Origin: Gemmatimonadota bacterium
GTDB taxonomy: Bacteria; ARS69
Direction: 5' to 3'
Assembly (NCBI GenBank): GCA_020431545.1
Contig: JAGQIB010000605.1
Span: forward strand, 1-5,724
Length of the DNA: 5,724 bases
In this document: positions 1 to 5,015 of the stretch, in pieces
How the letters are laid out: each line of letters begins with the position of its first letter
Numbering within the stretch: the stretch's first letter is position 1
Notes under the pieces: generated by a model
The model's database searches: none
What the model saw: only the letters and a program-made list of their open reading frames with translations
Told to the model about the DNA's origin: nothing
Program-made: the position numbers and the translations under genes

Positions 1-71
1 ACCTCGACCGCGTCGCCACCCTCGCCGGTGATCTCGACGACCCGGACGTCATGTCCGGCGCCTGGTCGTGA
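1..71 (+). CDS. vapB: VapB-type antitoxin, C-terminal end only (partial)
   Basis: The frame starting at base 3 reads 22 residues ending DLDDPDVMSGAWS and then TGA at 69-71. The DLDDPxVM...W ending resembles the C-terminal tail of small VapB antitoxins, the part that normally wraps the toxin and fills its active site; this is family knowledge, not proved here. The next gene starts with GTG at 68, so the two overlap as GTGA, the tight coupling usual for type II toxin-antitoxin operons. The DNA-binding N-terminus lies outside the window, so the antitoxin fold cannot be assigned. The identification rests mostly on the adjacent VapC. Confidence 0.6.
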   Translation, partial: LDRVATLAGDLDDPDVMSGAWS

Positions 72-475
72 CTTCCTGGCTCGTCGACAAGTCCGCACTC
101 GTACGTCTGAGCGCAGCCATCGACCCTGCCGAGTGGGCCAGTCGGATCGAACGCGGCCTCGTCCGGATCTCCACGGTCACGCGTTTGGAGGTCGGCTACT
201 CCGCCCGCACCGTCGCAGACCATCGCACGCTGCTGGCTTACCCGCCGATCTCGTCCATGCCTGTCGAGTACCTGACACCCCGGATCGAGGATCGAGCGCT
301 CGAGCTGCAGTCGGCGCTTGCCGAACGCGGCCAACACAGAGCGCCCTCGATTCCTGATCTCCTGATCGCGGCCACCGCCGAACTGGCAGACCTCACCGTG
401 CTCCACCTCGACAAGGACTTCGACCTGATCGCACAGATCACCGGCCAGCCGGTCGAGCGCCTCGTCGCCGACACG
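68..475 (+). CDS. vapC: VapC-type PIN-domain ribonuclease toxin, end lost at a junction
   Basis: A type II toxin of the PIN nuclease family; VapC proteins cleave RNA using Mg2+ held by a cluster of acidic residues. The GTG start at 68 overlaps the antitoxin stop. Visible active-site acids are D7 (WLVDKSAL), E41 (TRLEVGYS), D97 (IPDLLIA) and D115 with D117 (HLDKDFD), in the usual order and spacing. The wording closely resembles actinobacterial VapC proteins, which end just after a TGQPVERL-like segment (here residues 125-132, to base 463). No stop follows: the frame stays open to TAG at 1343-1345, giving a nominal 425 residues, but everything after about residue 135 is antisense to the barrel gene. 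The end given is therefore approximate. Five of its alanine codons are GCA, a codon absent from the 514-codon nucleotidase downstream, so it looks foreign to the rest of the window. The toxin domain call is firm; the long fusion is very probably not real. Confidence 0.85.
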
Positions 476-490
476 GATCCGGGCTTGGGT
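464..490. other. Probable chimeric junction between unrelated sequences
   Basis: VapC homology ends at about 463 without a stop codon. The minus-strand barrel protein reads plausibly down to about 473-490 (residues near VTLRMTQARIR) and then continues without a stop through the exact antisense of VapC. Both genes lose their ends at the same place. The left side has a different alanine codon habit from the right side. I see no inverted repeat, transposase or obvious target duplication here. The exact base of the join cannot be fixed from sequence alone. Confidence 0.65.
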
Positions 491-1378
491 CATGCGCAGC
501 GTCACGTCGTCGATGCTCGGGTTGACGCGATACTGCGTGCCGTCCTCGAACAGAGCGAAGTCCGTCTCGTTCGGGAGGGACTCCTGCTTTTCCTCCGCCA
601 GCTCGAGCGAGACTCCGAGACGTCCCGGCGTCCAGCCGAGCTGCGCGGACCATCCCTGTCCGCGGTAGTAGTCGTTCAGGTCGTCGGCGACGGTGAGCGC
701 GAGCACGGAGTTGCCGGGCAGACCGCCGGCGCCGTACGCGAACACGTCGCGCTCGTGCGCGAGGATGAGCGTGGGCGCGCGGAGGTTGCGGGTCAGCGGG
801 ATGCCGATCTCCCCGCGCCACGTGGGTTCGCCGGCGGCCCAGCCCCAGCCGGCGCGCGCGTGTCCCCAGATCCGTCGCGCGGTGGGCGGCCGGATCGTGA
901 GGGCGGGCATCACGTTCAGACCCTCGACCCGGTTGAAGCGGGCCGCGCCGAGCTCGACGTCGAAGCGCCAGTCCGTGGGTGCCGGGCCGACGTCACCGTC
1001 CCGGACGAGCGGCTCGCCGCCGCCCGCCTCGAACACGCGGATGAGGCTGTCCACCTCCGCGTCCGAGATCGAGAGAGCTTCCAGCGCGAATTCGTCGTCG
1101 CGTCGTCCGGAGAGATTCCGGAGGTACGAGTCGAGCGGACGAGCGGCGGCGGAGTCGGCCGGGGTCGTCGTGTCGCGGGCGGCGGGATTCACGCTCGACG
1201 AGTCGACGCCGGCCGACAGGGAGTCGGCATCCGCGGCGAGGACGGCCGACGGAATCGTGAAGAGGAGCGCGGCGAGGACGGCGGCCGGACCGAATGGGGG
1301 GAGGAGCGCGGCGAGGACGGCCGTCGGATCGAACGGCGGGAGTAGCGCGGCACGAAGCCTCGAGTATCCGGCGTTCAT
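476..1378 (-). CDS. Secreted outer-membrane beta-barrel-like protein, 3' part missing
   Basis: Translating the minus strand from ATG at 1378 gives about 302 residues before the junction. The start overlaps the stop of the upstream gene as ATGA and has a strong ribosome site, GGAGG (complement of 1386-1390), 7 bases ahead. Residues 10-49 form an unusually long Ala/Leu-rich signal region with a likely cleavage after VLAA (about residue 49). A Ser/Thr/Asp-rich linker follows (50-95). From about residue 137, alternating polar and aromatic strands begin (WRFDVELGAARFNRVEGLNV, then WGHARAGWGW, NDYYRGQGWSAQLGW), as in outer-membrane barrels. FNRVEGL at 148-154 resembles the start of the barrel in DUF5686-type proteins, an inference from memory of that family. 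The frame has no stop down to the window edge, but below about 475 it is antisense to VapC, so the true C-terminus is missing. Translationally coupled to the secreted protein upstream; function otherwise unknown. Confidence 0.65.
1233..1346 (-). repeat. Three tandem repeats (36-39 bases) inside the signal-peptide region
   Basis: Three in-phase units at 1233-1268 (36 bases), 1269-1307 (39) and 1308-1346 (39) each begin, on the plus strand, with GCGGCGAGGACGG. A further partial GCGGC follows at 1347. The two 39-base units match at 33 of 39 positions by hand alignment. On the coding (minus) strand they encode ALLPPFDPTAVLA, ALLPPFGPAAVLA and ALLFTIPSAVLA, so the hydrophobic core of the signal peptide has been triplicated without breaking the frame. 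Confidence 0.8.
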
Positions 1379-2331
1379 TCCGCCACCTCCCCGGCTTCCG
1401 GCACGTCCGCGTCGCGATCGATGCCGACCGGCTTCTCGTGGATCTGAACGTCGCGGAACTCCACCTGCATCTCCAGGCCGTCCGGGATGTTGCCTTCGAG
1501 GAAGCGAAGGTAGCCCATGCGCAGCTCCACGCGAATGAGGAACCGGCTCCAGGCCCACGTGTCGCCGATCCGCACGCGCTCGCGCACGAACGGCCCGACG
1601 CTCTTGACGAACAGCGGCATCGGGACGCGGTCGCCGAACTCGAATTCCTCGCGCAGGATCCGGAACTCCGTGGAATCGATCCAGATCACACCCTTGGGCG
1701 CGATCTCGAAGTCGGACTTCGGCTCGAGCGCGACCTCGTAGATCACCCGGTCGTCCACGATCTCGCGGGAGCGGATCTCGAATCGGTAGTCGTCCACGTC
1801 TTCGAGGTAGAACGGGAGGTCGTTGAAATCGCGGTAGCCGATCGAGATCGCGGCATCGTCGTCCCAGGGCTCGCGCTCGCCGTGTTTCAGGATGTACTGC
1901 TCGCGCTTCAGCGGCAGAACGCGCTCCCGTTCCGGCGTCCAGATCATCTTCTCCACGTTCTCGGAGACGAGCTGCCGGTCGGGCGTCGCCTCGGGACCGA
2001 TCCACGCGATCATCTTGGAGAGCACGGTGGCCTCGTAGCGATCGATGTGGGCGCGCGCGGTGTTCTCCGCGTCGAGGCAGCGCTGGACGATGTCGCCGAT
2101 GCGGAGCCGCCTCGCACGCACCGGGATCGGCGTGGACCGGAACGTGAGGAGAGGCTCGTCCAGCGTGTCCTCCACCGCGAGCGTCCAGAACTTGGTCGTG
2201 TCGGCGACGGAAGGCGGCTCCACGGGGTACGTGGGTCGCGGGGCGGGCGCCGCGGACGCGGAGATGGCGACCGCGGAGACGGCGGCCGCGAGGAGGATCG
2301 CGGGGATCGGGTGAGGCCGGGGCCGGGGCAT
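1375..2331 (-). CDS. Secreted LolA/DUF5686-like envelope protein (hypothetical)
   Basis: 318 residues, complete. The ATG at 2331 is preceded by GAGGTGG about 5 bases upstream on the minus strand. Residues 1-28 form a signal peptide: an arginine-rich start, the hydrophobic stretch IPAILLAAAVSAVAISASA, and a probable cut near ASA/A (27-28). The mature protein is therefore probably periplasmic or bound to the outer membrane; there is no lipobox cysteine. The rest is beta-rich and highly charged, with VIYEVALEPK followed by GVIWIDSTEFRILREEFEF, where WID is at 217-219. The pattern 'W-I-D then x-x-F/Y-x-I-x-R' is typical of LolA/LolB-like folds and of the periplasmic half of DUF5686 proteins, where this domain precedes an outer-membrane barrel. 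The neighbouring gene, overlapping by ATGA, supplies a barrel-like protein, which supports a joint job in the envelope. I cannot name a substrate. An antisense extension of this frame upstream to 4143 is an open-frame artefact. Confidence 0.75.
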   Translation of the reverse strand: MPRPRPHPIPAILLAAAVSAVAISASAAPAPRPTYPVEPPSVADTTKFWTLAVEDTLDEPLLTFRSTPIPVRARRLRIGDIVQRCLDAENTARAHIDRYEATVLSKMIAWIGPEATPDRQLVSENVEKMIWTPERERVLPLKREQYILKHGEREPWDDDAAISIGYRDFNDLPFYLEDVDDYRFEIRSREIVDDRVIYEVALEPKSDFEIAPKGVIWIDSTEFRILREEFEFGDRVPMPLFVKSVGPFVRERVRIGDTWAWSRFLIRVELRMGYLRFLEGNIPDGLEMQVEFRDVQIHEKPVGIDRDADVPEAGEVAE

Positions 2332-2541
2332 GGGTCCACCTCGTTGCGCGCGAGCGCGAGTTTGGGGTTCCCGGGGAAGGGAAGCAAGGCCCGGGCCGGT
2401 CGGGGCGGCGCCGGAACCCGGCGGAATGGGCTTCTCGCGATCGGCGGCTCGCGAGGATGAGGTGAACCGACACGCTTCCCCGTGCCGAATGGCCACGAAA
2501 CCGCTATCGTCGAGGATTCGTGCGTCCCCCCCGGAGGCAAC
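2332..2541. promoter_or_regulatory. Divergent intergenic region, presumed to hold both promoters
   Basis: This 210-base spacer separates the start of the minus-strand envelope operon from the start of the plus-strand nucleotidase, so promoters for both should lie here. I found no convincing -35/-10 pair in this GC-rich stretch. It contains short perfect or near-perfect palindromes, such as TTCCCGGGGAA near 2368-2378 and GGCCCGGGCC at 2388-2397, which could be operator-like or chance in such DNA. No RNA gene is apparent. Confidence 0.35.
2533..2537 (+). promoter_or_regulatory. Ribosome binding site that fixes the nucleotidase start
   Basis: GGAGG lies 4 bases before ATG at 2542. The frame is also open from a GTG at 2482, but the 20 extra residues (MPNGHETA...PGGN) resemble neither a signal peptide nor any part of the family. 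The ribosome site favours the ATG, which places the first metal motif at residues 12-14. Confidence 0.75.
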
Positions 2542-4086
2542 ATGAGCGACCGCGTGACTCTCCTCTTCACGAGCGATCTGCACGGCCGACTGGGCCACGT
2601 GGATCCCCTCACCCAGCGGGACTTCCCCGGCGGGGCGACCCGGGTCGCGACCCATCTCGCCGAGGTCCGGGCCCGCGTCCCGGACGCGATCTACCTCGAT
2701 CTCGGTGATCTCGCCCAGGGCACGCCGCTCTCCTGGCTCCGCGCGCGCGAGGCGCCGGCGCGACCGCACCCGATGGTACGGGCGCTGGACGTTCTCGGTT
2801 GCGAGGCGATGGTCGTGGGCAACCACGAGTTCAACTTCGGCCTGGATTTCCTGAAGGCGCTGCGTCGCGATCTCCCGTGTCCGCTGCTCGCCGCGAACGT
2901 GCTCGGAGCCGACGACCAGCCGTTCTTCGAGCCGTACCACGTGTTCGAGCGCGGCGGACGTCGGATCGCGGTTCTCGGACTCACCACGCCGCAAGTGCCG
3001 CGCTGGGAGGAGCCGTGGAACTACGGCGGTCTGCGTTTCGTGGACGCGGTTCGCGCGGCGCACGAGTGGGTGCCGCGACTGCGCCAGCAGGCGGACGCGG
3101 TCGTGGTCGCCGCTCACCTCGGGTGGTCCGGCGTCACCGACGGTGGTCTCGTCGAGCCGGTCCCCGCCGAGAATCCCGGCGCGCAGATCGCGAACGAGGT
3201 CGAGGGCATCGACGTCCTCCTGATGGCGCACACCCACCGGTTCGACGAGCGTCGCGGCCGGACGGGCGTGGCGGCGATTCAGGCCGGGTGGGGCGGACTC
3301 GGGGTGGGGGAGGTGAGCCTCGCGTGGAACGGCTCGGACCGCCCCGCGGTCGACGTCACGCAGCATCGCACGGAGTGCGATTCCGCGGATCCCGGTTTCG
3401 CGGCCGCGTTCGAGGAGGAGCTCGCGTTCGAGCGTCGCGAGATGGACGTCGTCCTCGGCGAGGCGAGTGCGCCCTTCCGGGTCGGACGAGCGCGCTACGA
3501 GGACAACGCGATCCTCTCCCTCTTCCATCGGGTCCAGCTGGAGGCCGCGAAGTCGGACATCTCGTCCACGGCGCTGTTCCGATTGCACGAGGAGCTCGCC
3601 GCCGGTCCGATCCGGCGTCGTGACGTCTTCCGGATCTATCCGTTCGAGAACGACCTCACGATCCTCGAGATCACCGTGGGCGACGTCCTGGAGTACCTGG
3701 AGGAGACGGCGCTCGCCTACGCGGGCCCCGGAGAGAGCGGCGAGCTTCCCCCGCTCGATCCCCGCTTCGGCCACTACAATCACGACGTGATCGCGGGCGC
3801 CGAGTACGTGATCGACCCGGCCCAGCCGATCGGCCGACGCATCGTGTCGCTGACGTTCCGTGGGGAGGAACTTCCGGCGCAGGAGCGTCTCACGCTCGCG
3901 CTCACGAGCTACCGCGCCCAGGGTGGCGGCGGCTACCGCGCGCTCACCCGTGCGCGCGTGGTCGAGCGGACGGGGAAGGAGATGCGCGGCCTGATCGAGC
4001 AGTGGATTCGCGACCGCGGTACGATCACGCCGGAAGTCGACGGCCACTGGCGCGTGATCGACTCGTCGGCCCGCGTCCGGGGCTAG
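2542..4086 (+). CDS. Bifunctional metallophosphatase / 5'-nucleotidase (UshA/NT5 family)
   Basis: 514 residues, complete. Members hydrolyse 5'-nucleotides, nucleotide sugars or 2',3'-cyclic nucleotides with two metal ions. The N-terminal calcineurin-like domain (about 5-235) shows every expected ligand: D12 and H14 (TSDLHGRL), D56 (LDLGDLAQG), N94 with catalytic-type H95 (VVGNHEFN), H192 (VAAHLGWSG), and H230 and H232 (LLMAHTHR). The C-terminal 5'-nucleotidase substrate domain (about 305-490) has YEDNAILSLFHR, IYPFENDLTILEITVGDVLEYLE (366-387), HYNHDVIAGAEYVID and SYRAQGGGGY (456-465), where the aromatic Y457 probably stacks on the base. Small departures from the family wording are GNHEFN instead of GNHEFD and AHTH instead of GHTH. 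Most relatives are exported, but this one starts MSDRVTLLFTSDLHG with no signal peptide, lipobox or anchor, so it may act in the cytoplasm. Monocistronic by layout. The exact substrate cannot be told from sequence; UshA-like activity is the default. Confidence 0.93.
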   Translation: MSDRVTLLFTSDLHGRLGHVDPLTQRDFPGGATRVATHLAEVRARVPDAIYLDLGDLAQGTPLSWLRAREAPARPHPMVRALDVLGCEAMVVGNHEFNFGLDFLKALRRDLPCPLLAANVLGADDQPFFEPYHVFERGGRRIAVLGLTTPQVPRWEEPWNYGGLRFVDAVRAAHEWVPRLRQQADAVVVAAHLGWSGVTDGGLVEPVPAENPGAQIANEVEGIDVLLMAHTHRFDERRGRTGVAAIQAGWGGLGVGEVSLAWNGSDRPAVDVTQHRTECDSADPGFAAAFEEELAFERREMDVVLGEASAPFRVGRARYEDNAILSLFHRVQLEAAKSDISSTALFRLHEELAAGPIRRRDVFRIYPFENDLTILEITVGDVLEYLEETALAYAGPGESGELPPLDPRFGHYNHDVIAGAEYVIDPAQPIGRRIVSLTFRGEELPAQERLTLALTSYRAQGGGGYRALTRARVVERTGKEMRGLIEQWIRDRGTITPEVDGHWRVIDSSARVRG

Positions 4087-4090
4087 CCCG

Positions 4091-4150
4091 CCATCCACCG
4101 GGCGCCCATCCACCGGGCGCCCATCCACCGGGCGCCCATCCACCGGGCGG
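4091..4150. repeat. Four 15-base tandem repeats forming GC hairpins between convergent genes
   Basis: CCATCCACCGGGCGC is repeated at 4091, 4106, 4121 and 4136; the first three copies are identical and the last differs only in its final base. It starts 4 bases after the nucleotidase stop and ends 33 bases before the end of the convergent LOG gene. Each junction holds the palindrome GGGCGCCC (4100-4107, 4115-4122, 4130-4137). Neighbouring copies can pair as 8-bp all-GC stems with a 7-base ATCCACC loop, and the stop-proximal GCCCG (4086-4090) can pair with CGGGC (4099-4103). There is no T-run, so a classical intrinsic terminator is not shown, but mutually exclusive stem-loops here could block RNA decay or help termination for the facing genes. 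The remaining bases 4151-4183 show nothing recognisable. Confidence 0.8.
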
Positions 4151-4183
4151 ACGGGTGCGGACGGAACGCCCTCCGGGATCCGC

Positions 4184-4753
4184 TCAGTCGCCCCACTTGT
4201 CCGGAACGTCGACCGGCGCGTAGCGATCCACGAAGGCCAGCGCCGACTCCGGCGATTCCGCCACGTGCACGAGCGCGCGGTGCTCCGGCTTCACGAATCC
4301 GCCCTCCGTGAGCTGATCCAGGAAAGCGGTGAACGGCTTCCAGAAACCATCGACGTCCACGAGGGCGAGCGGCCGCTGGTGCAGGTGCAGCTGGCGAAGC
4401 ACGAGATTCTCGGTGATCTCCTCGAGCGTGCCGTACCCGCCCGGCAGCGCCAGGAACACGTCCGAGTGCTTGATCATCGTCATTCGGCGCTCCTGCAGGT
4501 CCTTCGTGACCACGAGCTCGTCGGAGTGGTCGTAGGTCAGCCCGCGTTCGTCGAAGAGCTTCGGGATCACCGACAGCACGCGGCCCCCCGACTCCTTCAC
4601 GGCGATGGCGAGGGCGTGCATCGGGCCGGTGTTGCCACCGCCGAACACGAGGTTGTTCTTCCGCTCGCCGAGCAGGCGGCCCAGCGCCCGGGCCACCTCG
4701 AAGTACTTCTCGGGCACCCGGTCACTCGAGGAGCAATAGACGCAGACGTTCAT
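4184..4753 (-). CDS. LOG family (TIGR00730) Rossmann-fold protein, putative nucleotide 5'-phosphoribohydrolase
   Basis: 189 residues, the usual length for this family. LOG proteins are cytoplasmic and release the base from N6-modified AMP (cytokinin ribotides) or related nucleotides; many bacterial members are uncharacterised. The start is MNVCVYCSSS, the typical N-terminus, with a GGGAGAGG ribosome site just upstream of ATG 4753. GGGNTGPMHA (38-47) occupies the phosphate-loop position. SVIPKLFDERG (61-71) and QERRMTMIKHSDVFLALPGGYGTLEEI (from 87) carry the hallmark R90 and the PGGxGTxxE motif with E111/E112 as catalytic candidates. VDGFWKPFTAFLDQLTEGGFVKPEHRALV (from 134) matches the family tail. 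The phosphate loop departs from the more common GGGxxGLMG, so substrate preference may differ. A longer frame starting at 5014 runs back through the inverted-repeat spacer and is not supported. It ends convergently with the nucleotidase, another nucleotide enzyme. Confidence 0.9.
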   Translation of the reverse strand: MNVCVYCSSSDRVPEKYFEVARALGRLLGERKNNLVFGGGNTGPMHALAIAVKESGGRVLSVIPKLFDERGLTYDHSDELVVTKDLQERRMTMIKHSDVFLALPGGYGTLEEITENLVLRQLHLHQRPLALVDVDGFWKPFTAFLDQLTEGGFVKPEHRALVHVAESPESALAFVDRYAPVDVPDKWGD

Positions 4754-4814
4754 GGCCTCTCCCAGGGGTCGATCGACGGGATACGAGAGTACCCCGGACC
4801 CCCCGTTTCCTCCA
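4754..4814 (-). promoter_or_regulatory. Leader of the LOG gene
   Basis: These 61 bases separate the LOG start from the inverted-repeat element. They contain the ribosome site (complement of GGCCTCTCCC, 4754-4763). No clear -10/-35 pair is visible. If the LOG promoter is further upstream, it would lie within the inverted-repeat element. Confidence 0.35.
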
Positions 4815-4954
4815 CGTCGTGGTTCGAAAATTGTGTCTGGCCCCCGCGGGGCCGGGCGGCGAGTCCGTCCTGGCCATCGCCGGTGCTCGGGTGCCACCAT
4901 CCCTGGCATCCGGAAGCCGTTCCCGGTCCCGGACACAATTTCCGAACCACGGCG
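4815..4954. repeat. 140-base palindromic element with 26-base terminal inverted repeats (REP/MITE-like)
   Basis: The left arm, 4815-4840, contains GTGGTTCGAAAATTGTGTC. The right arm, 4929-4954, contains the complement of GTGGTTCGGAAATTGTGTC. Over 26 bases the arms match at 23 positions. Inside are a GGCCCC/GGGGCC hairpin with a 3-base loop (4839-4853) and a 9-bp stem with one G-T pair (4888-4896 with 4904-4912) around a 7-base loop. The arms hold an A/T-rich patch that stands out in this GC-rich DNA. It encodes no protein of its own and sits between two divergent genes, 61 bases from each start. Terminal inverted repeats, short length and intergenic position suit a non-autonomous mobile element of REP/MITE type. 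I see no clear target-site duplication. A large operator or structured RNA are alternatives. Confidence 0.75.
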
Positions 4955-4995
4955 GTAAGCGTTCGGGGGGCGGCCGGCGTCCCAGGTTTGAACGC

Positions 4996-5002
4996 GGAGG
5001 AG
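4996..5002 (+). promoter_or_regulatory. Ribosome binding site with unusual spacing before the sigma gene
   Basis: GGAGGAG is the only strong Shine-Dalgarno sequence before the sigma gene. From the end of GGAGG it is 15 bases from ATG 5016 but only 6 from an in-frame CTG at 5007. An in-frame TGA at 4989-4991 excludes any longer protein. Translation may therefore begin at CTG, adding three residues, or at the ATG with poor spacing and low yield. Confidence 0.5.
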
Positions 5003-5015
5003 ACCCCTGAACACG

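Noticed and set aside
1294..2460. Long plus-strand frame of 388 codons opposite the envelope gene
   Set aside because: It is rich in Asp, His, Arg and Glu as expected for antisense of GC-rich coding DNA, while the minus strand has a signal peptide, ribosome site and operon overlap.
2500..2515. TATCGT as a -10 box before the nucleotidase
   Set aside because: Only a weak match, and no recognisable -35 hexamer at the expected distance.
2332..4143. Minus-strand open frame continuing upstream of the envelope gene to 4143 (922 codons in all)
   Set aside because: Its first ~600 codons are antisense to the nucleotidase, whose motifs are complete, and to the spacer. The sequence is Arg/Glu/Val-rich low-information text with no domain. 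The envelope gene has its own signal peptide and ribosome site at 2331.
4091..4150. Possible CRISPR array
   Set aside because: The units are 15 bases with no spacers, so this is a simple tandem repeat.
4087..4183. Classical intrinsic terminator for the nucleotidase or LOG gene
   Set aside because: GC stems are present but no T-run follows on either strand, so only a structured 3' region can be claimed.
4002..4223. Plus-strand frame with PGAHP pentapeptide repeats
   Set aside because: It is the 15-base tandem repeat read in a phase that is a multiple of three, starting inside the nucleotidase and ending inside the LOG gene. No ribosome site and no sign of coding.
4752..4958. Small plus-strand frame within the divergent spacer
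   Set aside because: It starts at the complement of the LOG start and is made largely of the inverted-repeat element, with no ribosome site or recognisable protein.
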